The position numbers were made by a program, and so were the translations under genes. Positions 1-11,053 of a DNA stretch of 64,000 nt are shown here, in pieces; the stretch's first letter is position 1; every line of letters starts with the position of its first letter. This DNA is from Nitzschia sp. DOCU1 (taxonomy: Eukaryota; Bacillariophyta; Bacillariophyceae; Bacillariales; Bacillariaceae), in assembly GCA_951394045.1 (NCBI GenBank), contig OX595989.1, positions 868,001 to 932,000 on the forward strand, given 5' to 3'. Below the pieces are notes generated by a model. That model was not told the origin of the DNA. It saw only the letters and a program-made list of their open reading frames with translations, and did not search any database.

Positions 1-1492
1 ATGACACTTCTACCTGACGACTTCGAGCCGGGAGAATTCGATGTCATTTGCAGTTGGGCGAGACAGAATCATCGTCACAGTGAGTCATCCATCGACATGT
101 TGCTTAAATACTTTAATTGTCGTTGGAAGCTGAATTCTCACCATCCGTTGTGGAATGATGGTCTCCATCATGGTTTCCCTTCTTCAACCCGTAGGTGGAA
201 ATGTCAGATTTCGAAAGATGGTCGATGACCATGTATCGTCATATGTCAAAGCAGAGACGAAGTATGAGAAGACGAAAGTCATTGCAGACTTAATCGACAG
301 AGTTCGAAAAGAAAGTCCACATGGGGGATTTGTGAAGAAAGACTTTTATACCGGGAAGTGGTTCGAAATCGGTATTGAACGAGCTCGCGATAAAGTTGGC
401 CACGCAATCAGGAAAGCTGCAGATAGATTAGTCTCGGAGCAACAAGACGGGAACGGGGAGAAAAAGAAAGGTCGTGGGAAGGCCAAGGCAGCAGCCAAAG
501 ATCACAAAAGGAAAAAATCACCTGACTCCAGCGCCGCGGCTGGTGCTACTGCGAGTCCACCTCGTCCTCCTCCCACCACTAGTGCGGTACTACCTGCTGC
601 TGGTGCCCCTGCTGTGGATTCCCATTTCATTCCGCCAGCACCATTACCCTCCTTTCAACCCTCTACTACATTATATCATCAACCAGAGGTCTCAAACCCC
701 TTCTTCCCGTCTGCTGCATCCAGCACGAGTTCTTCGCCTTCTTCTTGGATGCAGCACTTGGGTGTCCTGGGGCTGCCGCAACACCGTGGTGTTCCTGTGG
801 ATCACTTCACCTTTCCTCACTCTAGTACTGCTGGCACAGCTTTTGCGGGGGCTTCTCCTCCCCCTCCGCCGTCCTCGTTTTATCACGATGGAAATCAGGT
901 ACTTCAAGGCAATAGTATATTCTACCAAGATATTATTCAGTTGTCTGGTCCAACCGGCGCAACCTACGTGAGGAGCGGTGATCGTTCCATGTTGCCGCCG
1001 CATTTTCCTCCTCCTGACCAGAATGCATCATCATCCTCGATGTACAGTGGTGGGTCTGTTACAGGGGGAGCAGCACCAGTCATCCGCCCCCAAGCGCCGC
1101 CCTCGTCGAGGAGGGCTGGCAGTTCTAATCCGTCGTCATCCATGTTCCTTCCAAACGCCACTACCGCCGCCGCGTCCCAGCACTCATACAATCAAGGCCA
1201 CCAGCAACAGCTGTCGACTGCTTCCTTCATTGGTTATCCAGCTGCTCCACCGCCCACCACTTCTACTAGTAGTATGAGAGGAATGGCTGAAATGAGACCA
1301 GGGGGTGGTGGCAGAGATGCCTACTATTTTGGCGGAGAGGAATCTGGTGCTGGCATTGCCGAGGAGGACTTGCATCTTCCTACAAGGGGGTTCCGTCAGC
1401 ATGCTGGAATTTTGACGGGTGGTATGCTTCCTTACGATTTAGATGGCCGGGGAAACCTTCATCAAAATGGACCTACTGGTGGATATCCGTAA
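1..1492 (+). CDS. DUF6824 domain protein, two exons
   Basis: Exons 1..79 and 195..1492; 458 residues if the ATG at base 1 is the true start, which the window edge leaves open. The GTGAGT donor at 80 and the acceptor ending at 194 join to give NHRHSGNVRFRKMV, followed by a conserved block ending near GHAIRKAADRL. This is the diatom-expanded DUF6824 pattern, normally DV(I/L)CGRGK..NHPGN.RFR. Here the Gly-Arg-Gly-Lys part reads SWAR, so that loop is degenerate. After residue ~110 there is a Lys-rich stretch and then a long Pro/Ser/Gly-rich, disordered tail to the stop. DUF6824 proteins are thought to be nuclear and are of unknown biochemical function. The domain call rests on motif recognition only. 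Confidence 0.8.
80..194 (+). other. Intron of DUF6824 gene
   Basis: 115-nt GT-AG intron, donor GTGAGT, acceptor CCGTAG. It splits the DUF6824 motif after NHRH. Removing it restores a continuous conserved domain. Confidence 0.85.
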
Positions 1493-1849
1493 TGCAAGGA
1501 ATACTAGGGGATGTATTAGTGCTTCAACAGCAGCGAGAAGAAACTGAAGCTGCTTAAACAGTAGAAGTGGCTGGTATTAGAGATACTAGATATAACCGTT
1601 GTGACCACCAAATCGTAGATAGAGGTGTTATTCTTGCTTGCTGATGCTGCCGAGGATATCGTGGTTGGGACTTGGTGATCACTTCACTTCTTCGAAGCAC
1701 ATCACCCGCTAGGCATGATTGTCCGATATAGGCATCATGCGTCAACACTGCAACAAGGCATCCTAGTAGGAGAAACAACCGCGAAGATTGAAATTGAAGT
1801 CATCGATGCACCCTCACCTCCGTACTTAGTAGCAACAAACTCTCATGGT
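1493..1849. other. Intergenic, convergent 3' ends
   Basis: Lies between the stops of the DUF6824 gene (+) and the Ser/Arg-rich gene (-). I see no coding sequence, RNA gene or repeat in it. Confidence 0.5.
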
Positions 1850-3985
1850 TTACCTGGGTCGAGAGCTGTGGCCGCTTCGGCGACTTAGAGAACTCTCCCG
1901 AGAAGTTTGATAATCACTCCGACGAGCATGTCCGTGGTGAGACCTACCACTGATTTTGCTGTGATCTTGTCTCGCGTCAGCCGAGCCTTCCTTCTTGCCA
2001 ATAGCGTAATCACCAGCGGACTCAAGTTCTCTCTCATCTAGAGTTTCATGGCGTCTCCGAGCAGAGGACGTTGTCGAAGCTGTAGCATTCTCTGCACGTC
2101 GTCCGGCTGTACTCCTGCTGCGCCGACCATCTTCCTTGTTGTCTTTGGTACGTGATGCCCTCTTATCCCTTGAACTTTCACTTGTTCTTGTATGTCGAGG
2201 ATCGTCACCTTCAGCTCGACTCGTGCAGGAATGTGATCGTTCTCTCACCTTCTCTCCTGAACTCTCACGTTGGTGGTTATGTCTTTGTCTGGACGCGGAC
2301 TGGCTCCTAGACCTTCTTGATATAAATTCATCATCACTCTCAGCTCGGCTGGTGCTGGAACGAGACCTTCTCTTTTCTCTTGAGCTATCCCTTGCACTGC
2401 TGCGGTGGCTATGCCCATTTCTCGAAACGGTCTGGCTCCTAGACGTTTGTTCGGATTTGCCGTCACCTTCAGCTCGGCTCGTGTTTGAACTTGACCGTCT
2501 CTTTTCTCTTGAACTATTTCTTGCACTGGTGCTGTTGTGGCTACGCCGATTTCTGGACAAGGACTGGCTCCTAGACCTTTGTTGGGGTTTACCACGGTGG
2601 TTTTCTTCATCCTTTGCACTTCGTCTTGGGCTTGCTATTCTTCGGCTTTGCGAATGCGACCTCCGAGTGTTGGTGGATTCGTTATTTGTAGCAGTAATTG
2701 ACAACGAAGAACCATCCTTCCGGGGTGAAGCAGATTCCGCGTCGTCCAGCATGCACGCCGCTCTTCTAGCAAATGGCGACTTAGTTTCGCTCCGCCTCGT
2801 GGAGCCAGATCTTCTGGATTGATGCCTTCTTGACAAACCGTCCATCGAGGTGGCTTTGTTTGAATCCTCCCCATTTATGCCTTGAGCTGGTAAATTTCGC
2901 TGTTGACGTGTGGCTGGGGACCTTTCACCACCATCACCATCGCTCCTGGCCTGATACGATGGGGGGCGACCTGCATCAGAAATAGTATGGCGCCTATCTT
3001 CTCGTCGAGGTGATCTAGCTGTTCTGGATGCAGCAGTCGAATTCCGACTATCGTTGTGATATCGCTGGTTCTTGTGAGACCGATTTGGTTCCTTGGCCGT
3101 GTTTTGTTCGCCACCAGAAAAGGATGAAGGGTTCTCGGCTTCCTCCTTCTTCTTGTTCTGCAGGTTCACATCGTCAGATGACGATGAGGCACTTTCTGAA
3201 GCGCTGACGAGAACAGCAGGTTGGACAGATCTCCTTGGTCTCGAATAAATGTTAATCGACTTTCTGTGTCTACTGGAACCTGCTGGAGAGCGTGAAGAAC
3301 TCAAAGTAATCGGGGGCGCTGGGACGTCATCGTAGTCATTCCTGCTCCCCGTCTCCTCCGTTCGTCTATCAGAAGATCTTCTAGTCCTAGAACTTCGGTT
3401 CGGTGACTCCTCGGGTCCGTTGGACTGTGATTTGCTCGATCGCTGCTTTCGGGGACTTTCATGAATGGAGGAGAAGCCACTTCGACCAGAATCTGCAATT
3501 TGTTTACTTCCCGATGATGAGCTCTTGTTGGAAATGGAGCTCTTTGCAGAGGCAGCACCGACCGATTGATTTGCCGATGATCGCCTATCCGATGATGATT
3601 TTTCTTTCAGTATTGGCAACCTCTCGCTTAATGATGGCGCCTTTCGTTTTACGGGGCTCCGTGGTAGGCCATGTGCTGACGACGAAGTGAGCGACGATGA
3701 ATTGGGTTTGGAGAAAATCTGCTCCAGGGCCCCACTTCCTCTTTTTGTTGCAGCGCAATTCGGATGGAACTCATCATCTTTCGTTTCCTCAGCTTCAACA
3801 TACATATCAAAATCATCAATGCTAGTCGCATACTGTGGATGCTGAACATGATTGACAGCGTTGGATTTGAAGGGTTCTTCCTGAGAAAGCTCTAATTCGT
3901 CATCTTCAAACAATCCGAGATTTCGATGAATAACACTTGCATGGAAGGCGTGAGACTTATGATATTCTTCCAGTAGGCTGGTCAT
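1850..3985 (-). CDS. Ser/Arg-rich low-complexity protein, unknown function
   Basis: Single exon, 711 residues, ATG at 3985. The N-terminal ~70 residues are ordered-looking and acidic (HRNLGLFEDDELELSQEE). The remainder is Ser/Arg/Lys-rich with many RS, SRS and RRS elements resembling the RS domains of splicing-related proteins. Residues ~460-620 hold about three to four tandem copies of a ~44-residue unit (core SRSQS.SR....H....SSREKRRS...TSRAE.D). There is no RRM or other folded domain, so it is not a classical SR splicing factor. A nuclear or RNA-associated role is inference. It is transcribed divergently from the Nudix gene. Confidence 0.75.
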   Translation of the reverse strand: MTSLLEEYHKSHAFHASVIHRNLGLFEDDELELSQEEPFKSNAVNHVQHPQYATSIDDFDMYVEAEETKDDEFHPNCAATKRGSGALEQIFSKPNSSSLTSSSAHGLPRSPVKRKAPSLSERLPILKEKSSSDRRSSANQSVGAASAKSSISNKSSSSGSKQIADSGRSGFSSIHESPRKQRSSKSQSNGPEESPNRSSRTRRSSDRRTEETGSRNDYDDVPAPPITLSSSRSPAGSSRHRKSINIYSRPRRSVQPAVLVSASESASSSSDDVNLQNKKKEEAENPSSFSGGEQNTAKEPNRSHKNQRYHNDSRNSTAASRTARSPRREDRRHTISDAGRPPSYQARSDGDGGERSPATRQQRNLPAQGINGEDSNKATSMDGLSRRHQSRRSGSTRRSETKSPFARRAACMLDDAESASPRKDGSSLSITATNNESTNTRRSHSQSRRIASPRRSAKDEENHRGKPQQRSRSQSLSRNRRSHNSTSARNSSREKRRSSSNTSRAEGDGKSEQTSRSQTVSRNGHSHRSSARDSSREKRRSRSSTSRAESDDEFISRRSRSQSASRQRHNHQRESSGEKVRERSHSCTSRAEGDDPRHTRTSESSRDKRASRTKDNKEDGRRSRSTAGRRAENATASTTSSARRRHETLDERELESAGDYAIGKKEGSADARQDHSKISGRSHHGHARRSDYQTSRESSLSRRSGHSSRPR
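2140..2625 (-). repeat. Tandem ~132-bp coding repeat
   Basis: Three to four imperfect tandem units within the Ser/Arg-rich gene, each encoding a 44-residue module ending in TSRAE(G/S)D. Units differ by many substitutions, so the array is old or diverging fast. Confidence 0.7.
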
Positions 3986-4639
3986 GTTGCGATGTTCAAA
4001 ACTTTGCGACCTGATGATGAAGAGTAACCACTACAGTACAGGTTGTTGGAGTAAATAGGTGCAGTAGTTGACGCCTTGGCGCTTTGTTTTTGATTATTCG
4101 CGACGTTTTTTGTTGAGGTTGAAACAACGAGAAAAGATTACGATACTCTTGGTACGTACGGAAAGGCGCTATCTTAAATGAAATTACCAGTAGTATGTAT
4201 CATTCAGCATTCACTTTGTCATCTCTCGGCGCTAATTTCGGGCACGGAAGTCCCGTTTCCTTAGGCATCGTTAATTAACAGAATGACGAATACGCAGTGC
4301 GTGATTCGTGCCTCCAGGACAATTGTTGTAAATGAACATAAGCCTTAAAGTTAACTTTGTAGTGCCCTGCCTCGAATTAACAGGAACAAGCTGGAAACCA
4401 ATCGATGCGAAACTATTCGAAATTGCCTGTTCTCCCTATTATTGGTCATGCCATACCATGCATGCATGGTATAGTACAAACCTATGCTGGATTTCGTACG
4501 GCGACCGCCCCGCAAACGCAGCGTGCGTCGTGGATGAGATATCTCGTGCTGCCAATCGGTGCGCGTTGTCATCAATCAAGATCATCGATCTCTGCCTCTA
4601 TTGGTTTGGTTGTGTACGTTTGATCTTTCCGCTTCTTTC
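3986..4639. other. Divergent intergenic/promoter region
   Basis: Separates the Ser/Arg-rich gene (-) and the Nudix gene (+). It contains a 20-bp perfect palindrome at 4453-4472, listed separately. No coding sequence is supported. Confidence 0.5.
4453..4472. promoter_or_regulatory. 20-bp perfect palindrome upstream of Nudix gene
   Basis: The half-site ATACCATGCA is followed directly by its own reverse complement. It lies 168 bp 5' of the Nudix ATG. It could bind a dimeric regulator or form a cruciform. A regulatory function is inference. Confidence 0.35.
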
Positions 4640-5158
4640 ATGAGAGCTGCATTCGTTCACATAATATTAACTACGCAATCGTTGCTAACTTTGGGTTTAC
4701 CTGTTGTAGCCTTCACAGCACAGCCACCTTCTTCTACCGACAACAACATCATGCCATCCGCTTATATCGACAAACTGGCCCTGGTGCTCGTGCAGGGTCG
4801 ACGCCACTTGGTGGCTCGAAGCCGAGGAAAAAATGTGTTTTTCACGCCGGGTGGAAAGCGAGATCCTGGTGAAGACGATCACACAGCTCTTTGTCGGGAA
4901 TGTCGAGAAGAGTTGACCGTCGATCTAAAACGAGATTCCATCAAGCCCTACGGTGTCTTTGAAGCAGAAGCCTTTGGCAAACCGGCTGGGACTGTGGTTC
5001 GGATGACCTGCTACACGGCAGACTACACCGGAACTTTAGCTCCAGATGAAGAAATTGAAGAGCTGGCCTGGATCCAATCCGACTTCCCCGGCGAGAGACT
5101 AAGTGAAGCAGGACGAATGATTCTGGCAGATCTCAAATCAAAGAACCTGATCGACTGA
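4640..5158 (+). CDS. Nudix hydrolase with possible plastid/secretory leader
   Basis: 172 residues from the ATG at 4640. A second good start at 4751 (MPSAYIDK) gives a 135-residue protein. The Nudix box is complete: GGKRDPGE, seven residues, then RECREEL, fitting GX5EX7REUXEE. Nudix enzymes hydrolyse nucleoside diphosphates linked to another moiety, using divalent metal held by the box Glu residues; the substrate cannot be read from sequence. The extra N-terminal ~35 residues are hydrophobic (FVHIILTTQSLLTLGLP) and end in VVAFTAQP. This resembles the ASAFAP-type cleavage motif of diatom plastid preproteins (Ala before Phe). Start choice therefore decides plastid versus cytosol. Confidence 0.87.
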   Translation: MRAAFVHIILTTQSLLTLGLPVVAFTAQPPSSTDNNIMPSAYIDKLALVLVQGRRHLVARSRGKNVFFTPGGKRDPGEDDHTALCRECREELTVDLKRDSIKPYGVFEAEAFGKPAGTVVRMTCYTADYTGTLAPDEEIEELAWIQSDFPGERLSEAGRMILADLKSKNLID

Positions 5159-5456
5159 GTCGAACACTCAACTACTACAGTTCGACTTTGAAATAGACGT
5201 ACTGATGTCGTTTCTGACTAATGACAGGTGAATTGCTGGTCAACAACAACAGCAATCTGGAAGAAGCAAGAATCGCTCGCCACTTCCCCAGGCGGAAACT
5301 CTTCGACGACCGCATCACGCGCCCTCTTCTGAACACAATACTATACCAGATCCCCTTCGACGAACTAATTATTCCTTCGAAGGAGAAAAAATAAGTTAAC
5401 AGTTTATAAATTCATGCCCTAGTTTCTTTTATGCAGGACAACAATCGTGTCCCCAT

Positions 5457-8400
5457 TTAATGCCCCGTGGATGCTCGCTTAGTTTGAGCGTTCTTGGCCG
5501 CCTTGGCTTCCTGGTATCGCTCGAGCATGCCTCCTACAAGTTCATCACCCTTGATGGCCCATTGCTTACGGTTCTGGGCGGCGTAGTTCAAGCATTCGTC
5601 ACTGGACACACCGAATACACCACAGTCGTCCAATTTCTTTGCCAATGGAATGACATACTTGTCAAAGAACATAATTTCTCCTTCATACCAGCCCACAGAG
5701 GGATCCTTCACGGCGCGGCCATTTTCGAACGCGGAATACATCTCGCAGAATAGCCGTTCGTTCCATTTCAAATAAATCGCCCAATGCTGCATGGTGTGAG
5801 CAACATCGGAAGCCTGGATAAGATGCTCCATGACAATTGTCGCTTTGAGGTTCGCTCCATCGATTTCTGACAGCGGCTTGTTGTAATCTCGCTCGAGGGC
5901 CTTCTCGGGCTGATTCGGAATTTCCTGCTCCTCTTCCTCTTCGTACTGGAACGCCTTGCCCCAACGACGCTCTCGGATCGCCTTCATGTCAACATCGAAA
6001 ATATCAGTCGCCAACACAATGTTGACCATCAACTGACGGAAACGCTTCAATTCATCCTCGTTGGCATAAATGGCCTTCTGCAGTTCCTTGTAGTTGGGAT
6101 CCATTAACAGATCCCATGCAAGATCGACACTATTCTGTTCGGCAACAGACTTGTTCTTGTAGAGCTTTGCAATAGTAGCTCCTTCTTGGATCAACTGAAA
6201 GTTGCTGACACCAGCGTGGTCAACGTCGTGAACGAGGGCGCAGAATACCAAAGTGAATTGAGTCAATGGATCAGACGTAATACCGTAAGTATAATTGTGA
6301 AGATCGGCATTATCAATGCCCTCGCCTTCGGCGTCTTGGACAGTGACACGCTTCAGAAGCTTATTGGTACTCATTGTAACGTGAGAAGCGTGCTGTCAGG
6401 GTTGAAAAAGAGATGAGATAGATTAGTTAAAGTTCAGCTTCGGGGAAAATTTCAAATTCAAACGAGAATTCTTACCTCGAAATTGTGGAAAGGATTGTCC
6501 CGATACATACTGGCAATTGTCGTGACATAGTCGCGAAGCTGCGTGATAACTTCGATGCTGAGCTCGACATCTTCTGCCTTCGTCTTCCTGCCCTTGTTTC
6601 CTTGTTTAAACTGCGGAAGAGTAATGATTTCGGTCACTTCATCCAAAGCGGTAGATCCTCCCTTAAGTTCCATAGTGGGAGCACCCTCACGCGAACGCGT
6701 GCGAAGATCGCGGCGCTGAGCTTCGATCTGTTTCAGGAGTCCGGCCAGCAACTCAACGTTCCAGTCGATCAAACGTTGGTAACGGTTTCCAGGCGTACCC
6801 AAATCAAAGACGAGCTTGGTATTACTCCAAGGATTGTTGTAGTCGTCTTCGACGGCAGTGTTGACGGCCATTTCGTCTTCATCGTGGTCGCTCGATGCAA
6901 CCGATGGGCCACCAGACTTCGGAACAATCCAGTAGGTCTGCAATTCTCCCTTTCCTTTGGCCTTGACTTTGTCTTCACGAGGACGTAGCCAGTGCTCCTT
7001 TCCGGCTTCCCTGATCAGGTTTGCAGTCAACTCGGAACACTGGATGTGGCTAGGTAGAGAGTGGTGTTCCATTCTTGCCGCAAAGTTCATTGTGTCTCCG
7101 AAAAGCTGGAAGCGACCCTTTGTACCACGCAAGACTCCAGCAGTGACAGGACCGGAGTGCATCCCCACACGAATACGAAGCTCTACAGTTAAAAAGGGAT
7201 GTGAGAGATTAGTGGACGTTCAGGTTCGCGGAAAATTTCAAATTCACAAAAGGAATTCTTACCTCCGGTGTCAGGGCCCAAACGAATCTCCAATTGGCGA
7301 GTGACGTCGTTCATGCTGTTCATTATCTTGGTCGCAAATCTGGCCATGCGTAGGGCGTGGTCTGGTTGCTGTTCAGGGAGCCCCGTTGCTGCGACGTAGC
7401 AATCACCGATCGTCTCGACCTTGAAGACTTTCAACATGCGGGCGATAGAGTCGAATTCTTGGTACAAAGTTTGAAGTAGAGTAAAGACTTCTCCGGGTTC
7501 TCTGCAAATGACGATGGACAGAAAGTTAGAAGATGGATACAAACAATTGTAGAATCGATGCCAGAATTACTCACCTCTGCGAACTCCAGGGGGTGAACCC
7601 AACAATATCAGCAAAGAGAATAGTGGTGTTTGGGAAAAGATCGGCAATGGCTTTGTCCGGCTTCTGGTAAACCTCGATGGGATTACTTTCGTCCGCAGTC
7701 GGTCCGCCGTTCTGATTGGCCAAAGGATCATCTTCGGTCAGGAAACCCTTGAGCTTGGTCTTTTGTGCATCGACAGCAGTGGGGACAGCCTGCTTGAACC
7801 CTCCCTGGCCCTTCATCTTCGAAGCGGAGTTGTCATCTTCGTAAAGTCGCTTGCGAACTGCGGCAGGGAAGATCGACGACACAATGGCACCGGCTTGCTT
7901 CGCCTTACGGTATGTTTCTTGGTAGTTCTTCTCGACCTTCCAGTCGTAGAAGTAAATGATGAGCACTGTCAAGGCGAAAATGGCTAGAACCAATCCGAAG
8001 AAATACCACGGAGCGGCCGAGGTGAATTCGTCCTCGAGCGCTGAAGATGGGTAGAAGGTCACGATGTAATTGCAGATGTCCTTGGTGCGAATTCCATCTT
8101 TGATGTCGCCGTCGCTGTCTTCGTGAAGAAAGCCGAATACCCCTGAGGTCCTTTTCAAGGAATCATAGGCGCGATCATGCAAGTCCCCTGGGCCCACGAA
8201 TTCTACATAGTCGCCGGGAATGTAGAAGGTGATGGGTTCGCCACAGTCGCTATTGAGAACGGCGTAAAAGCCACCTTGGTGAGGTGCAAGGACATCCTCC
8301 ATAAACGTATCCCAGTAGGAAACAGTGGCCAGCATACCCACGCTTACTCGAACGGAAGGATCCAGTTCATCGAACACCGGGAAGTGCATCTTCAAAATAG

Positions 8401-9232
8401 GTCTCTCTTCTGGTGTCTCGTCAAGGTCGTCGACGGCGTCGATGGGGGAGAACAATTCGGTTCTACCGATGATCCCGTCGTTACTCTCCTCCATGGCAGC
8501 TGTACCACGATTAAAGTACTTGCTTGACGCGAAATCATAGTTAATCAACTCTGGTTTCACAGGGGACATCTGCCAGACAGGATAGAAGGGTCCGTCCCCT
8601 TGAACAGGGACGCGGTTTCCTTCGTCATCAAAATCCCAGATGACTGCGGTACCCTCCTCTTGGAGATCACGTCCATTTTGTCCATAGAGGCCGAATTGTC
8701 CGAGATCTCCGTGTAGGGCCACAAATGCCTCAGATTCCTCGACCCACTCACGGTTTAGGAGTGAGTAGGCTTCCCAGTTAGCACGGTCTTCACTTACAAC
8801 ACGAGGGTGGAACGACAGCCACGCATTTTGAGCAAGAGCGCGGGTACTGGCCGCCTTGATAACAAAGTCTGGGATTGTGACAAAGGGCCATGTCGCGTTT
8901 TTGTAATTGGCATACGAGGTGGTCGCGAAGGAGGTAGTCTGGAGCACTGTAACCTTTCGACGACTACGACGTTGAAGAGTGTCAATGACCTTTTGGGTTC
9001 GATCCTCAAAAGCTGCCTCAAAAGCTTTCTCCTCGCTGTTACTGGTCAAGAAGTAAATGCCACAAGCAAGGCCAACAGCCATCACAACCATGACGAAAGT
9101 CATGCATAGCCGGAAACCCCTGAGATACCTGGTGCTCTGCTGTGCCAGTTCATCCTCTTCATCGTGTTCAGTCACAGGGGTGTTTCCCGACTGGGAATAA
9201 TCTACAACGGCAGGGTCAAGAGGTTCTTCCAT
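5457..9232 (-). CDS. Transmembrane class III nucleotide cyclase fused to a cyclic-nucleotide phosphodiesterase
   Basis: Exons (coding order) 9232..7575, 7501..7263, 7182..6476, 6392..5457; 1179 residues, all junction phases agree. A short acidic cytosolic N-terminus is followed by TM1 (~42-63), a ~345-residue extracytoplasmic sensor-like region, and TM2 (~409-431). The class III cyclase domain (~530-725) has metal Asp in FADIVGFT and GDCYVAATG, and TMNFAARM with the transition-state Asn/Arg. A ~130-residue linker leads to a class I PDE domain (~860-1110) with HNFEHASHV, HDVDHAGVSN and SDVAHTMQHW, the His/Asp metal ligands. One protein can thus make and degrade cAMP or cGMP at a membrane. The purine-contact Glu (KVETIGD) is guanylate-type, but the partner position is Gln (RFQLFGD), so specificity is uncertain. 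Confidence 0.93.
6393..6475 (-). other. Intron 3 of cyclase-PDE gene
   Basis: 83-nt GT-AG intron (donor GTAAGA) lying inside the first PDE metal-site motif, between NFE and HASHV. Introns 1 (7574..7502) and 2 (7262..7183) are similarly short, and all fit the frame. Confidence 0.85.
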
Positions 9233-9921
9233 CGTCTCGCTATGAAAAGAAGTGGTGTTCACAAGTAAAAGTTATGAACAGATTGTGGTGTTGACAAAAT
9301 GTTTCGAATCCTATTTCCGCGATGTGGATTGCAAAGATCGACGACGCCTCTCGCGGAAGCAGACAGTTCTTTAATTTCCCTTTCGCAATTTTTCGTTGGG
9401 CCAGTGCCTGCAGAAAAGATTCTCCGCGCAAGCAGCTTCCACAGAATGACGAGGGGGCTATATCATATCAGAGTCTTTTTGACCGAACGTTCTTTGGCCA
9501 TAAGTAAAATTATGCTCGTTGACGCGGGCCAACTGCTCCCAACCTTGCGCCCAAGATGTAAAAGGCGCGCCGAAGAATCAAAAAGCTCCTTCCCGTGTAG
9601 GAGTCGTATTGATTGTACGGAAAATGAGATTGCACGATAAAAGAGATTCTGGAACCAGCAGTCATTTGCACTCGGGGGGAATGTCCGAATCATCGTCGTC
9701 GTCGGACGGGGGCTTTTTTCTCTGATGTCTTCTCCCTTTTCCCAAAAGTATCGACACCGTCCATCCGAGGAAGGATTCAATTTTTGACCCCGGCGATGCT
9801 CTGTTGTCGACAATGGTGGACAAAGGAGATTGGCGACAAAAGGGGTGGGCAGGTTGATGACCTGTCTGAATTTGCTTCACCCATTCGCAACAGGCATTGG
9901 GACTGACTCTTCAGAAAAAGT
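9233..9921. other. Divergent intergenic/promoter region
   Basis: Between the cyclase-PDE start (-) and the dienelactone-hydrolase start (+). A CGT-trinucleotide run lies near 9694-9706. Overlapping ORFs here lack conserved features and I regard them as noise. Confidence 0.5.
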
Positions 9922-11004
9922 ATGAAGGCAAAGCATCGGCTGGCTTGGCTCCTTACTATAGTGCATGCAACCCGATTAGGATCTTTCCCAGTAATCACTG
10001 TCTGTCGTGCCAACCAAATATTCTGCCGGGGCAGATTCCTCAATTCAGAACCTTCAGATCTTTACGACCAAGATATGACTGATTGGCAGAAGATTGATCC
10101 TGCATATTTTGGGCATGACGTTGTGCAAGGACGACGAATCGCCAAGGACGAAACGTATCGGCGGTCGATTCAGGACATTTGGGAGAATGAAGGAGTCAGG
10201 CAATATCCTATCGAAACAAGAAGCATTCATTATTCTGCAGTTGGTGACAGTTCAACCCTCTACGGTCATATATTACGGCGCCAGTGCCAACCGACCACCG
10301 ATAGCCCTCGACCGGCCATTCTACTCTTTCATACGGCTGCCGGCCCACAAGATATCTTTTTGTTCTACAAGGCTGACGTGCTTCTTCAAAGTCTGGATTG
10401 CATCGTCATGATTTGCGATATATTGTCAGATGAAAATGGCTGGGGTTGGGATCCTGATCGAACTCGGTACAATGAGGCTCGACAGGCCTTGATGGCCGAC
10501 GGCGCTGCGCTCTTGAAGAAACGAGTCTCTGCCGCTGTCCACTGCCTGACTGATGGCTTCCCTCGGGTGGATAGCCGGGCAATAGTGGCCATGGGATGGT
10601 GTCTTGGTGGACAGCCGGTGCTGGAGTTGGCAAGCCTGCACGAGCAAATGACAAATTTTACCGTCCAGGCTATGATTACTTTTCACGGGGTCTTTGCTCG
10701 AGATTCGAAACTTCGACCGTCGACAACCCCAACGGACTCCTCGTTTGGTCGTACCACGGTACTGATCTGCAATGGTAAAGAGGATCCGTTTGTGTCTTCT
10801 GCCGACCTGGAGGAGACGAAAGCTTACTTTGAATCTTATGGGTTTGTTGTAGAGACTCTGCAAATCGACAAGGCCAAGCACGGATTTACAAATCCTGCTC
10901 AAAACTTCAACGAAAACCCAGCCTTTGCTTACTCACAAGAAGGAGCTGTGTTGGCGTGGGCAAAAACGATGGAACTTTTAAAAGCAAAGCTTTCTTTTTT
11001 ATAG
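9922..11004 (+). CDS. Dienelactone hydrolase family alpha/beta hydrolase
   Basis: 360 residues from the ATG at 9922; an alternative Met at 10075 would give ~309 residues, nearer the family core plus an extension. The nucleophile elbow is GWCLGG (Cys, as in dienelactone hydrolases rather than Ser). The acid is in GKEDPF and the base in KHGFTNP, giving the Cys-Asp-His triad in the correct order. PAILLFHTAAG is the oxyanion-side strand. Family members open lactone rings of dienelactones or hydrolyse small esters; the physiological substrate here is unknown. The first ~50 residues (basic, with a hydrophobic run) could be organellar targeting, but this is weak. Confidence 0.88.
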   Translation: MKAKHRLAWLLTIVHATRLGSFPVITVCRANQIFCRGRFLNSEPSDLYDQDMTDWQKIDPAYFGHDVVQGRRIAKDETYRRSIQDIWENEGVRQYPIETRSIHYSAVGDSSTLYGHILRRQCQPTTDSPRPAILLFHTAAGPQDIFLFYKADVLLQSLDCIVMICDILSDENGWGWDPDRTRYNEARQALMADGAALLKKRVSAAVHCLTDGFPRVDSRAIVAMGWCLGGQPVLELASLHEQMTNFTVQAMITFHGVFARDSKLRPSTTPTDSSFGRTTVLICNGKEDPFVSSADLEETKAYFESYGFVVETLQIDKAKHGFTNPAQNFNENPAFAYSQEGAVLAWAKTMELLKAKLSFL

Positions 11005-11053
11005 CTAGGTCTAAAAAAGCTAGAAAATCAGTCGTACGAGAACATTGCGTCTG

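Noticed and set aside
2136..2822. 228-residue Leu-rich + strand ORF
   Set aside because: It is the reverse complement of Ser/Arg repeats, which reads as Leu-rich; not a membrane protein.
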